This document shows positions 52,601-60,799 of a stretch of 64,000 nucleotides of DNA, piece after piece. The stretch lies in contig CM041298.1 in NCBI GenBank assembly GCA_023052935.1, forward strand, positions 63,358,217 to 63,422,216, read 5' to 3'. This DNA comes from Piezodorus guildinii. Its lineage: Eukaryota > Arthropoda > Insecta > Hemiptera > Pentatomidae. Positions within the stretch are counted from its first letter, which is position 1. Each line of letters begins with the position of its first letter. A program made the translations under genes and the position numbers. A model generated the notes under the pieces. It was given only the letters and a program-made list of their open reading frames with translations, ran no database searches and was not told the DNA's origin.

Positions 52601-55600
52601 AACGACATCATCGTGTCCATCCTTCTTCTAAGCAAATTCTTCACATGAAAAGTTTATTAAGCAATTTTTCAATCATACAATACTTTTCATGTTTTTCTTT
52701 ATCATTAATTTTTATCCACACCTTTTGCTCCATGATTATAAGCAAAGTAGAAGTAAAGAAAAAAAAAAGTTGCATTTTATGTGGAATGATAAACTCTTGT
52801 TTTATAATGTAGTAGTTGAGATTTACAAATTATAATCCACAACAATCATAAAACATAAGTTTATGTCCTGTTTGTCAATTTGCATAATCCTCTGCACCTT
52901 TCTATGTTAGATAACATTTTTTTCTAAAAACTTTACTATTTTTAACATTTTTTGACTAAAATAAGTAATATGTTCATATTACTGATCATATTCGCAGAAC
53001 AAAATTAACCCAGAAAAATATTTTACTGTCTTCTCCTTTAAACAAGTTGATTATGAAGTTCTTCCATACGTCTATTTCTTATTTATGCTTACAACTAGAA
53101 TAGGTCAAATTTCACATTAACGGTTCAAATTAATTAATTAAAGTTACTTCATAAGAAGACATTTAAAAAAAAAAAAAATGCTATTTAAGCTCTGTCGCGC
53201 TATTTAAATCAGAATAAAACTCAAATAATGTTCAAGCCCATTTTATTTTACGTAAATATAGTAAGTTATAGTATGTGCGAATTGGCGTGAAGTGGCTCTT
53301 GTTAGTCAGTTTTAATGAAACATTTTCAGCAAAATTCGAGGTATAAACTTGTCAGCGGGTGAGCAATGAGGTTATTAGGCTGAGATCACACTCAGCCGTC
53401 ATGTTATTCCTCATTCATACCCTAGGTTCACCCCCTCCCATCTGAATTGACAGAGCAAAAAATATTCTGCAATCGCCTGATTCGACTGAACAACCTTCGA
53501 CTGAAGGCCCGACCACACTTAGCAGAGTGGACAGGCGAGGAAAGGAAAGACGATTTTTGAAGATCGCCAAACTCATCGGAGTGGACCAGAAAGGAAAGGA
53601 AATTGCGAATCCCCACCTACCTCCCTGACAGACGATTCCCTCCAACTCAAGGAGGAAATGTTCATTGATATTTGCTTTGTTCATTGTGAATGGCGAAGCG
53701 TGTATTAACCTTTTTATTTTATTTGTTTTTATGCTTTAAAAAATTACGATGCGTATCAGGAGTTCAGGAGAAGATTTTGTCATACAGCTCCTTATATTTT
53801 TCAACTGCTAAAATAAGTTCTTCCATCTCGAAACAGTTTATAACAAAAGTGACAATGGAAAACGACAGCAAACACCGATAGCGTACGAGTACGGGCGAAG
53901 TTTACCGAACACCATTGGAGTCGACATTATCCTTCGTTTGCCCTGGCCACACTAAGCGGAGTGGACCAGGGAGGAATGGCAATTCGTCTTTCGCATTCTC
54001 TCCCCCTTCAATTAACATCAGATTCAACCGGCAATAGCCTTTCCTCTTGGCTGAGCGAGACCACCCTTCGGCGATTCTAATGTAAATGATGTGATTTGGA
54101 TTCGATCGGAAAATTCGTCTTTCCTTTCCTCGTTGGTCCACTCCGCTAAGTGTGGTCGGGCCTTAATGCTCTTTCCACTAGACCACGCCGCTCCCTGTGT
54201 CGACTCAGGGAACCCTAAAAATTTTATTTTCATTCGAAATTGATAATTTTCAGACTTTTCCTTGTTATATATTTCATATGTAGGTATGTGAACGTAATAA
54301 TAATAAGATTAGGCTTAGTACTTTTAATTATATATTTAATTTCTTTTCCTAGTTAATTTTATTTTGTTATTTATTCATTTTAATTTATTTTCTTCGTTGG
54401 GTTTTTAAAATTGTTACTAACTATTAAAATTTTTGATGTACGAATTAATTCTAAATAATATTGTTCATTGCAAAGAAGTTTCTAATCAACGTATCAGAAA
54501 TTTACAGATGTTTATATCTTTATCTTTAAAAATAAAGCGTTTACATTTATTTATAAAAAAAAAAAATAGTAATAAAACGATTACATCAAATTAGAGGGCT
54601 GTATTGTTTTACACAGTGTCTTGGTGCTAGTGACATTGTTAAAGCATGAAAAGAAACAAAGTAATGTACACAATAACATATATTGTGTTCAATGGTTTGA
54701 AATTTAAAAATACTTGTAAATGTAAATCGTTTAAACGTAAATAGTTTTTAACGATGATGATTGCACAGATAAAATTAACTCTATGTATGGAGGAGTAGAA
54801 GTACGATGTGTCCCTGAGTTATGAACTCATCTCCCTGAAGTCTTAAACAGACTTCGAACTAAATTGCAAGAAGGAGTTTTCACAGTAAGAAAAGGTTAAA
54901 GAACTCGATAGGAGTGTACATCAATAATTTAGGATTTGCCAAGGAATAAAGTGAAGGAAGGATATAAAGGTTGATAGGTTCGGATCGGGTGTTTAAAGAA
55001 CGGCAAGAGAGTCAGTAAAAAGGTAGAAAAGGAAGGGCATTAAAGAATAATACTTCTCGTGAGAGGCCGAGGAAGATGTGCTTTCTTAGGGGTAACAAAT
55101 GTTTAAGTGCGAAGCGACGAGAGGCGTTGAAACCAGTTAAGAGTGCTGTTGGTGTGAAGAAAGGTTTGTCAAACTTGTACTTGCTCTTAGGAGAGGCCAA
55201 ACATTTTGATAGATATAAAATAACTAAAGTCGAAAGTTTACGTTGATCTATTGGTGATTAATTTAAGTAATGATCGTGACGATCAGCAAATATAATGGGA
55301 GGCTAAGAAGCAAGGATTTGTTCCGTAGTGTTTCCGGTATGTCTTGATTTAGTAAGGAAAATCTAGGCCATTAATATCTTCATATTTTTAAATATCTTAA
55401 TTTGTTCATTAAATTATATATAAGAAACAAAGGGAGAAGATCCACCTTAGAAAAAAAAATCCGGTTGTATTTGCGAATTTCGTTTTAAAAGAGGAAAAAA
55501 TAAAATAAAATTAGGTGTTAATTAGGAAATTAACAAATTTCTACATCAACCAACAGATTAACAATAACAATTTAGGAAAAAGAGAAAATTAAGCGTTCCA

Positions 55601-58600
55601 TATAAAAAAGCACCAATAAAAAAAAAAAAACCGTTATAGATATAATATTAAAAAAAGATGGACCAATCATCTAAAAAAAAAAAAAATTCTAATTATGATA
55701 CCGAAATTCAAGACGAAGTGATAATTGAGGGTCGTAAGTATCTTCATCTAAAGTCTTAATGTCGCTCTTCCAACTTCTTTTGTTTGCCGAGTTAGTCAGG
55801 ATTGTCAGTTGTTGCCATGTTATGAAGTTTCATAATGTGTTTATGTAGCTTCTCGTTAAATCATTGGAATGTGTTTTGTAGTAGTCTAAATATGCAAGTC
55901 GCTAAGGAAGGTGTCGATTGAAAAGTAATATGATGGTAAGTTTGCCAGTATTGAAAACCGCGATTGAAAGGTTTTTATTTTTCTTATTTTTATAAGGTCT
56001 GTAAATTTGGCAAGCATAAGGCCATATAGGTTTTAAAATGATTGGTTGATTTAGAACGCCTATGAAGAATCGAATACCATAGTTTCAGTCTAAAGAGGAG
56101 TGACAGTTAAAAATTTATAATCATATCTACAATTATTATTGTTATGTGTGTTTTACTTAAATAAGAAGTGGATCGTTTTCTAGGTTTGGATTAGATATTG
56201 TATTTTAAATGCGTAAATTTATTTTAAAGTCAGTTTCTTAATAAGTTTGTTGGTTATTTATTTAACGTCTATTTATGCTGCTGTGGCTAATCAGACGATG
56301 CTACAGTGGAGTCCTACATTCTTCCTATTCAGGTTTAATTAGGATAGGGATCTTTAACGAGTACCTGACGTCGCACAGGCTCGGGACCAACTTTTAACGT
56401 CTCCTCCGAAGGACGGTATGACTATCATTAAAAATATTAGGCCCATCTGCGGGTTTGAGTCCGGTACCTTGGGCATAGGAGGCTTTTATGCCACCCACCA
56501 TGCTACAGGTAACCCCATTTCTAAATAAGTATTATATTATTTAGTTTAAATTAATTTATTTAGCCGTCTTATTTATCAATATCCATCCATTAAATTTGTC
56601 TTCATGTATTATCTATTTACAATTATATATTATAAAAATGTTTTATTCGTCGTACTAAATGCACAGGGCTGGTTGAACTAAACCCCCAACGCTTAATAAT
56701 GGTTCTGACAGTTAAGCGGGTCTTAACGTAGGACACGATGAGAAAGCATCTTTTTATTTCATTGCATTAATGAAGTATTCTTTAAATTCTAGTGATTTTT
56801 TAAATAAAAATGATTTTTTTTTTTTCTGTCATTGGTGAATTGTAGTGTTTGAATATAGGTTCAGAACGAAGTCGGGTTAAAGCAGTTAGGGTTGGGATGG
56901 AAAATCCCATTACGAGCTCGGAAAAAGGTATTTAAATTGCTTTTAAAAATGATTCTTTTTTCTTTTTTACTTTCACTTACCCTTGTATGAAATAAATGGT
57001 ATACTAAGGGATAGTTTTTCGATCGAATGTTTATGATCGAAAATAAGAATGTTTTTACCGAAAATACACGTTTTAGAGTGTTACTTCAGTCCAAATGATT
57101 AAGTCCTGAAGAACGGTTTATGTGTGTACGTGCAAAGTATAGCTACATAAGGATATGTTGTATACAAAAAAAAATTATTTTAGGAGCGTATATGTCAGAG
57201 ATGTTATAGAAACTTATTCAAACAAAATTGGTATTCCAGAATAGCCTTTATATCATGCATTTCGTGCCTTTTAATGATTTTCTCAAAACAGTTCTAATAA
57301 ATAGTCCGACAGAGCTTAAATGCCGATGTTTTAAATTTGCTTCATCTAAAGTACCTTCATTTTTATAGATTTGAAAAAAGGATCCATTTCGTTTTGTTAA
57401 CATATATGATAAACGTGTGAATATACAAGTTGAACAAATTTGATAACTAACTAAAGGAGAAAAGAGTCAAATTTTATTTTTCGCGAAGATAAGAATTGGG
57501 AATATGTTTGGGAAGCTAAAGCTTTTAGAAAAAATTGTATCTTATATTATTAAGTTGTTTAAGGTGATGAAGAATGAAGGAAGCTGATAGTACTAAGCGA
57601 TTGTTACAGGTAATCTCGGTATATATAAAATAATACCACGATTCTTGGTTTTCGCGAACTTTTTTTAAACCACTGGACGGATTTTGATACGGTTTAAACG
57701 ATCATTAAACGGGTATTCTGTCCTAAAGGTTTCAGAGTAAAATACATTGCAATTTAGCTTTTCTTTATTTCTTTATTTTTGTAACCAAATCATCAAAAAA
57801 TTATTTCCCCCAAAAATATCATTAGTAATACAGACGTATAATATACCGTTTTAAAGCGCAAGATTTTAGTTATAATACAATAAAATTAATGAAGTAAATA
57901 TAAAGTTGTCTTGAGCCCATAAACTTATAAACCTATGTTATTTGCAAAGAGGGAGGTTGGTTGGTTGGTTTTTAAAAATTTTAATGGCACAAAGCATCGC
58001 GGTCATCAGTGCCAGATATATTCATTTTATAGAAGATTAATTTAAGATAAAAGGTTTTAGTTGGAACATTAAAAGATATATTCATCAAAAGATATTATAA
58101 TATATGTAAAAAAAGAATAATAAAAAATAAGTAAATAAAAAAAAACAATAATAAAAAATATGAATACATTAATAAATAAAGTAATACATATAATATTTAA
58201 ACAAGTAATTAAAAATTAAGTAAAAAAAAAAGTAAATATAATAAATAAATATATTAAGATTAATTTTAAATTTTAGTTATTTTTTTAATTAATTTTAAAT
58301 TTAAATTCATTATTAAAATCAATTAAGTCAAGATGGAAACAATAGTAGTTCAAATCTGCTTGTAAAAATCCATTTGAGAGAGAAGACACATTAATTCATC
58401 AATCCTTTTCTCATTGTTTCCCAAAGCATCTGCGACGTTGCTTGGTATTCTATTTTTGTTCAGCTGCCTGGTGTAGAAGGAACATTCTTCAAAAATATGA
58501 GCTATGGTCAAGGTTCCCCTACTTGATTGAATCTTGGGGGCCATTCTTTTAATATTATGTGTCCATGCGTTAGCCGTGTGTGTCCGATTCTCAGTGTATT

Positions 58601-60310
58601 CGATTCGGGCCTTCTCTCTACCTAAGACCACCTTCTCTCTACGGTCGGTGCGACTTGGGGTTTTCCAAGGTTTTACCTCTTTCTTAATCGCTTTGAGCTT
58701 ACTTGGATAGCTGTTGTTCCAAGTTTCTTCCCATTTCTTAAATACATTTTCTATTAGTGGACATGCTAGCTCTGATGGTGTCAGTAGTGCCCTACCACGA
58801 CCTGGGAGTGTAAGGGCTTCTTTGGCAGTCTTATCTGCCATTTCGTTTCCCATTATCCCCATATGGCCTGGTATCCACACATAATGGATTCTTTCTCCTT
58901 CTTCAGCGATTAATTTGGTTAATTCCAGGATTCTTAAAATTCCTGGATGGTTGGAATACATATTCTCTAGTGCTTTTAGAGCGCTTAATGACTCTAAGGC
59001 TATGGTGATATTCTCTATATATTCAGCTGTGTATGCGGAGCAAAACTGATGTAGCTTCGTCTTGTAGGTTCAATCTGATGTGACGAAAGCTGAGCCAGTG
59101 GATGAGTCCGACTTTGAACCATCTGTGAAAATTAATTTGTGGCTAGGCAGTGTGCTTATGATCTTATCAAAACGGTTTTTGAAATTTATTTATTTGAGTT
59201 TTATTTTAGTATATTTAGCCAATTGAAGATATAAATAAGGTTTTTGAAATGGTTATAAATGAGGTTATGATAGCTAAATGTGGCCAAGGATCGTTCAAGT
59301 TATATTCTTCCATTTAGTACGCAAGATTTTAGAAACAATTTTACTTACCGAATCGTTACGAAGTTGTTAACATTAATGGTAAGTTGTTTAAATCTATAAA
59401 CTAACATTTTTATTAATTATTTCAACTTTAAAATTATTTGATGGAATCAGATTTTACAATGTAAAATAAATGGGCTTCCCATTGAAACTAGACCTTTAAA
59501 ATGTATTTTATATAGTTCATTTTAAATATTTTATAGTATTGTTTTGTTTGTTACTTGTTAAACAATAAAGGAGATAAGAAAAAGAAAAAAAAATGCTTAT
59601 AGTTATAACCGAAATAGGATAGGAACTTTTGTTATTTCTATAGTTGTTAAATACATGGAAATAAAGTTTTATTTATAAGGGAAAGTTAAATTTAATCTTA
59701 TCTGTGCTTTACTTGAAAATAACAAACAAATAAACTTAACCAATTTTGATTTATGTTTTTCATTTCTCTCGATCATTAAATTGATTAACTTATAGACGTT
59801 ATAAAATAAAAATATTTTTTTACTAGTCGCACTTTTCGTTACGATCAATTGTATTTAAAATCATTATAAGCGATAAACTCTAAATCTGTCAGAATGAGCT
59901 TTCTAAACATGACTGAAACGCATGTTTCCTTAGAGACTCGATGTTATTCTTTAACTTTTTTTTCAACTCTTAATTAATTTATAAGTTCTTAAATTGGTCT
60001 TAACATCGGAGATAAATAAATGTCGTGTGTAAAATCGCTCATCAGATTTTTAAACACATGTTAGCTAAGTCCTTGCTTTCATCTTAAATTTATTTTGGCG
60101 TTTCCGAATCCTAATCATTAGAAATAATTTAGAACTCAAAAAATAAGCAAAGAATTGCATGTGTTGCTAATTACCTACAACGTCGAGATGTGCAGTTACC
60201 ACAACAGTGTGGAAGGACGGTGCATCAGCCGATACTTCGCAGCTATACGATCCAGCCATCGAGCCACTTACCTCCCTTAAGCTTACTTGCGTAGCGTTAG
60301 ATTCTTCTTT
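36643..60310 (-). CDS. beat: Beaten-path (Beat) family immunoglobulin protein, partial gene
   Basis: Beat proteins are secreted or membrane-anchored two-Ig-domain ligands; known members bind Sidestep-family receptors and act in axon guidance and synaptic choice in insects. Three exons on minus (60310-60175, 43866-43733, 36939-36643) splice in frame for 188 residues. They give the end of Ig1 (YSCEVSADAPSFHTV), the Ig1-Ig2 link and start of Ig2 (GLKPRYRPGNVINATCTTPG; KPAANLTWFVNGEH), and the rest of Ig2 (KIKCTASIYSLYWQTTEKSA) with an acidic tail. The cysteines expected for these parts are present. The signal peptide and most of Ig1 lie right of the window. Introns are 16.3 and 6.8 kb and full of repeats. 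Reading ends at TAG 36645-36643 (...GLYKR), or continues by splicing to 18972-18860. Which Beat paralogue this is cannot be decided here. Confidence 0.9.
36945..38330. other. beat intron, mostly unassigned
   Basis: AT-rich to about 37600. From 37620 to 38090 G+C rises and minus-strand reading frames stay open (60-75 codons), which suggests old jockey-like LINE coding DNA, but no motif is clear enough to call it. Confidence 0.35.
38335..38650 (+). repeat. Family X repeat, 5' third
   Basis: From ATACAGTAAGGGAAAGTATT through GGGTCCCCTGAGTCCAAATG to ACGATTTTGATTAAACTC at high identity to the 5' part of the reference copy, then ends abruptly. Confidence 0.8.
38890..39100 (-). mobile_element. Jockey-like LINE fragment
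   Basis: Minus strand, with a frame change: TKLSSVPY, then a reading close to LTYATPVWSY of jockey-type RT thumbs (columns TYA-P-W). Only about 200 bp remain. Confidence 0.5.
39703..39758. repeat. (TA)n microsatellite
   Basis: About 28 uninterrupted TA units. The first of three long TA tracts in 1.7 kb. Confidence 0.95.
39759..39890 (+). repeat. Interspersed unit between TA tracts (first of three)
   Basis: CCCTTGGTCACCATATCACA and GTGAACGGCTTGACCAATTT recur at 41395-41450 and, in part, at 42815-42835. Each copy sits near TA tracts or AATAATCGCTCTAT. Family unknown. Confidence 0.6.
39892..39934. repeat. (TA)n microsatellite abutting the 5' LTR
   Basis: About 20 TA units running straight into the TGTAAAATC that begins the LTR. 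Confidence 0.95.
39935..40097 (+). repeat. 5' LTR, first 163 bp only
   Basis: Contains a hairpin ATCAAGAAT-6-ATTCTTGAT near its start. Ends at TGTTATCCAA where the deletion joins integrase DNA. Confidence 0.8.
40087..41016 (+). pseudogene. Retrotransposon integrase, open frame but lacking catalytic Glu
   Basis: 309 codons, open from inside the 5' LTR fragment. The start is an artefact of the deletion: the HH half of the HHCC zinc finger is missing and only YCKQCEVCARNKS remains. The rve core follows with D52 (MSIDTIGG) and D109 (IILADQYSAL). At the place of the third acid, 35 residues on, stands Gly145 (NGLNGRLNQT) instead of Glu, so strand transfer should be dead. The C-terminus (KEGDLVYV, RIGPLKI, NVFHSSKLVPY) is the usual Ty3/gypsy GPY-like module. 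CsRn1-like wording (YNNTVHGSTKFSPAYLLYG) hints at that clade. Confidence 0.88.
41039..41280 (+). repeat. 3' LTR
   Basis: Begins TGTAAAATC directly after the purine tract. The last base is not fixed because the sequence grades into a TA tract. Confidence 0.75.
41281..41335. repeat. (AT)n microsatellite
   Basis: About 27 AT units right of the 3' LTR. Confidence 0.95.
41460..41600 (-). repeat. Inverted copy of the 3' end of the neighbouring R2-type LINE
   Basis: TTATTTATTTGGCAATGCTG to CACATACATTTTCA and a T run. Reverse complement of 42620-42753 at about 90 percent by eye, including the A-rich inner edge. Confidence 0.85.
41640..42753 (+). mobile_element. R2-type (restriction-like endonuclease) LINE, 3' fragment
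   Basis: Coding remains in two main frames: EEWANCRWQGIGVRHFKDTL, LKLNINYAPLRGVPG, ETPAHVLRNC, RRHHRVKNELTKLLREK (41704-42087), then a shift, DADGSVRYADIVVF near 42100-42150, and EREKRAIYEKCTPFLKEKF to FLEDLGVDIGDVTVLAENVI (42215-42496). The HVL-C then RHH-VK order and the ADIVV block are the zinc-knuckle plus RLE region of R2-clade elements; the CxxC of the knuckle has mutated. The 3' UTR ends near 42753. Everything 5' of the RLE is missing. Confidence 0.8.
42830..43505. other. beat intron, nothing recognised
   Basis: AT-rich, with A runs. No gene or known repeat copy. Confidence 0.35.
43510..43680 (-). repeat. SINE3 copy next to a beat exon
   Basis: GTATAAATGCCGAGATAAAA, CCGAGACTTGAACTCGTAAT (B box complement) and CTACTCGGCTACCCCGCTCC. 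Its tRNA-like head faces the beat exon, whose donor lies only about 50 bases away. Confidence 0.85.
43733..43866 (-). CDS. beat: beat exon: Ig1-Ig2 link and first half of Ig2
   Basis: 134 bases between acceptor ATTACAG and donor GTGAGT. With the base carried from upstream it reads E-APSGQPTIHGLKPRYRPG to LTWFVNGEH, ending in phase 0. The Cys of INATCTTPG and the Trp of LTWFVNGE are core Ig residues. Confidence 0.92.
44115..44208 (-). repeat. Family X 3'-end fragment
   Basis: TTGCGTGCAACACACAACTT then TCATTTACCTCC is the complement of the X 3' end. Cut by the SINE3 piece that follows. Confidence 0.6.
44210..44335 (+). repeat. SINE3 copy, 5'-truncated, with A-rich tail
   Basis: GTCTCGGTGCTTTTAACTCA to TATAGCCTTCAAAGG and an A-rich end. 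Lacks the tRNA head. Confidence 0.7.
44388..45540 (-). repeat. Family X copy, split by a LINE
   Basis: 44388-44975 is the 3' part (start CTCGTGCGGGCAACACATGA; later CTTTCTCTTTCCAAGG) and 45322-45540 the 5' part (CTTAAATATGAAATATCAG to TATAGGTGAGTGAAAGTAAA). About 120 bp expected between TCAAAATCG and TAATGTCTTAAATA are missing at the insertion point. Confidence 0.85.
44976..45321 (-). mobile_element. Jockey-like LINE, short 3' end, inserted in family X
   Basis: The T run at 44976-45003 is the poly(A) tail of a minus copy. CTACCCAGTGGTAGCAC and TCTTTTCAGCCGCCTAGGAA match the 3' region of the longer LINE at 46540-47745. Heavily 5'-truncated, as LINEs usually are. Confidence 0.85.
45695..45820 (+). 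repeat. Family X internal fragment
   Basis: ATAGTGTACCGTTAGAAAGC then TAAAGATTTAAAAACAAAAA matches the block that precedes the 3' third of X. Confidence 0.6.
46183..46360 (+). repeat. Short repeat Y (TTTTGATACGG unit), copy 1
   Basis: ATACCGCGATTCTTGGTTAC and GCGGATTTTGATACGGTTTT then CACCGCCATTAA recur at 57612-57790. In both places Y leads directly into a family X internal block. Confidence 0.65.
46365..47915 (+). repeat. Family X copy, split by a LINE
   Basis: 46365-46520 (TATAATATACC, then GGAAATAGAGAGTAATGAAA) and 47745-47915 (TAGATAATAATACAATATAT to ACGGAGGTAAATGAAAGTCG) are consecutive in the X consensus; the LINE at 46540-47745 sits between them. Confidence 0.8.
46530..47745 (-). 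mobile_element. Jockey-like LINE, RT to 3' end, degenerate
   Basis: On minus: AFLDVEQAFDRV (about 47720, RT motif A), SGVPLRSILGPVFYTVYTAD, TYADDTCVL (palm, about 47470), then QPLQSKILRKILNAPYLVTN then KLIHKDLNIPYV (46900-46740). The 3' region is shared with 44976-45321. Stops and shifts throughout. Confidence 0.88.
47930..49740. other. beat intron, nothing recognised
   Basis: Very AT-rich with A runs and a TA tract (about 49040-49062). A second TA tract is at about 49638-49676. No gene or repeat family seen. Confidence 0.4.
49751..49853 (-). repeat. SINE1 3' part
   Basis: TTATTCAACGTTACTTTATG then CTACTGAGACTAATCGGACG is the complement of the SINE1 3' end. Joined directly to a family X fragment. 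Confidence 0.75.
49850..50300 (+). repeat. Family X 3' half
   Basis: From CTTTAATTTTGTAGATTTC through TATAATATACCGTTTGATAA to AGGTTAATGAAAGTCGTGTG then TTGTGTGCACGAGA. Confidence 0.8.
50355..50638 (+). repeat. SINE1 reference copy with perfect 14-bp target duplication
   Basis: AACGTCTAGACTTG lies on both sides (50341-50354; 50639-50652). Head GGGTGGCTAGCGTAACAGCC and T-arm GGTCACGGGTTCGAACCCGC are tRNA-like with an intact B box. Body includes TAATGGAGTAAAAAATCC and GTCCTTCGGAGGGGACG; 3' end AAATAAACAAACAAACA. The perfect duplication marks it as the youngest SINE here. Confidence 0.95.
50660..51600. other. beat intron, less AT-rich, unassigned
   Basis: G+C is visibly higher than around it. 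A minus-strand ORF (51361-51122, 79 codons) has no features I recognise. It may be an old transposon body. Confidence 0.3.
51608..51656 (+). repeat. SINE1 internal fragment
   Basis: GATGGTCCTAGAATTTTGTA then AGGGATGAAAAATCC in plus orientation, meeting the next, minus-oriented SINE1 tail to tail. Confidence 0.65.
51658..51885 (-). repeat. SINE1 copy
   Basis: GTTTGTTTGTTTGTTTGTTA (tail complement), TAATCGGACAATGCTACAGT, CAGGCTCGGGACTCC and GCCACCTGAGGGGTTTT (T-arm, damaged). Confidence 0.85.
52000..52268 (-). repeat. SINE1 copy
   Basis: TTATTCATTTAACGTTACTT, CCTCTCGGGACCACCTTTTT, GGGCCACCTGCGGGTTTTCA and the head complement TGTTATGCTAGCCACCCTGC. Nearly complete. Confidence 0.88.
52429..52650 (-). 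CDS. Unidentified coding-like segment, possible nested terminal exon
   Basis: Open on minus for about 70 codons with no low-complexity sequence and less AT bias than the flanks: RRMDTMMSFVLDNMRTFYSK, GWGRFRKDIKTYYQYYESNL, NSSKSGIVNFMFDTENGQ, stop at 52429. Just upstream stands TTTGCTTAG, a possible acceptor, and downstream on minus come AATAAATAAA hexamers (about 52390-52400). It could be the last exon of a small gene inside the beat intron, a retro-copy, or a transposon ORF. No family recognised. A second frame through its first half is also open. Confidence 0.35.
   Translation of the reverse strand, partial: FHVKNLLRRRMDTMMSFVLDNMRTFYSKGWGRFRKDIKTYYQYYESNLSPRAIKPNSSKSGIVNFMFDTENGQ
53501..54165. 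mobile_element. Non-autonomous DNA element with ~50-bp terminal inverted repeats
   Basis: Left end AAGGCCCGACCACACTTAGC (53501) is answered by GCTAAGTGTGGTCGGGCCTT (ending 54165), and the pairing runs on through GAGGAAAGGAAAGACGA. 665 bp. Subterminal partial copies (TGGCCACACTAAGCGGAGTG near 53945) repeat the terminus. No transposase; superfamily unclear. Confidence 0.75.
54166..54197 (-). repeat. SINE2 head fragment
   Basis: AATGCTCTTTCCACTAGACC then ACGCCGCTCCC is the complement of the SINE2 tRNA-like head. Confidence 0.55.
54310..55710. other. beat intron, unassigned
   Basis: AT-rich to 54780; 54790-55260 has higher G+C and an open minus frame (KSKYKFDKPFFTPTALLTGF) that may be old LINE DNA, without a firm motif. 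Confidence 0.3.
55715..56105 (-). mobile_element. Jockey-like LINE fragment, RT thumb
   Basis: Minus: LNQPIILKPIWPYACQIYRP then KNKNLSIAVFNT matches the thumb of the LINE at 480-1106 (LLKPI, then TYACWIYGPAKK) and jockey elements. Stops present. Confidence 0.65.
56247..56515 (-). repeat. SINE1 copy
   Basis: TTATTTAACGTCTATTTATG, CTAATCAGACGATGCTACAG, CGCACAGGCTCGGGACC, CATCTGCGGGTTTGAGTCC and the head complement TTTATGCCACCCACCATGC. Confidence 0.88.
56960..57608 (+). repeat. Family X copy, 5' two thirds
   Basis: TTTTTTACTTTCACTTACCC start, ACTTCAGTCCAAATGATTAA, GGAGCGTATATGTCAGAGAT, then GGGAAGCTAAAGCTTTTAGA; about 100 bp missing after TTTTCTCAAAACAGTTC. Continues into repeat Y. Confidence 0.8.
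57612..57900 (+). repeat. Repeat Y copy 2 with family X block
   Basis: ATACCACGATTCTTGGTTTT, GGATTTTGATACGGTTTAAA, then after about 150 bp the X block ACGTATAATATACCGTTTTA. Same composite order as 46183-46400. Confidence 0.6.
57958..59195 (-). mobile_element. LINE 3' fragment with RNase H domain
   Basis: On minus, KNRFDKIISTLPSHKLIFTD then GSKSDSSTGSAF begins an RNase H domain (first Asp in FTDGSK); an in-frame TGA follows at 59072-59070. Then YTAEYIENITIALESLSALK (second acid Glu kept; the third acid Asp is Glu), HYVWIPGHMGIMGNEMADK (fourth Asp kept) and a C-terminal tail to TAA near 58350. The stretch to 57958 is its 3' UTR. RNase H at this place fits the I/R1-like LINE groups. Confidence 0.85.
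59200..59910. other. beat intron, nothing recognised
   Basis: AT-rich, no coding or repeat signal seen. Confidence 0.35.
59915..60060 (+). repeat. Family X 3'-end fragment
   Basis: TTAAATTGGTCTTAACATCG then GAGATAAATAAATGTCGTGT, then CATCAGATTTTT, 115 bases downstream (in beat sense) of the beat exon at 60175-60310. Confidence 0.6.
60175..60310 (-). CDS. beat: beat exon: end of Ig1
   Basis: 136 bases, acceptor TTTTTTTCAG, donor GTAATT on minus. Reads KEESNATQVSLREVSGSMAG then SYSCEVSADAPSFHTVVVTA: strand E-F-G of a V-type Ig, with the tyrosine-corner pattern and the second Ig1 cysteine. Confidence 0.92.
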
Positions 60311-60319
60311 CTGAAAAAA

Positions 60320-60795
60320 AAAAGAAAATAATGTTGTTTTTACCTTTTACAAAATGAACTACCTACTTAATAAGATAACAGGTATGTGGTTATTATTGTC
60401 GTACTCTATTTTGTACGATTCCTCTTAAAAGATTAGGTGCATGATGTTACGGTTCGTTTAGAATCAAGAGAAACCAAGATTTTCAAAGAATAAATATCGA
60501 TAAAGGAATATACCCTCTGCAAAAGCCTTGTTTTTCTAAATTTATACAAAATCAATAAAAAAACAAACAGTAAAAAGCTTTATTAGAGTTATAAAATAAG
60601 TTTTAAGAAATCTTTCATTTGTATCATACAAAACCCAATTTGTAAAATTTTGTAATTATAATACCGCTAAATCATTAATTAATTGATGTTTCACCAATTG
60701 GGACGTTGATTTCAATAGGAAGTACTATATCCACTTTAGAAATTTTACAGGAAACTCAAAAAACTGTGTTTTATTTATTCTTTGACCACTTTAGT
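60320..60795. other. beat intron upstream of the Ig1 exon, nothing recognised
   Basis: AT-rich. No further beat exon in either phase is visible here or further right in the window. Confidence 0.4.
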
Positions 60796-60799
60796 TAAT

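Larger units (their letters stand above)
52870..54300 (-). repeat. Family X copy, split by a TIR element and SINE2 piece
   Basis: 52870-53355 carries the middle blocks (CTTCTCCTTTAAACAAG; AGCTCTGTCGCGCTATTTAA; GGCTCTTGTTAGTC) and 54198-54295 the 5' end (GACTCAGGGAACCCTAAAAA to TATGTAGGTATGTGAACG). The DNA between is the insertion. Confidence 0.75.
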
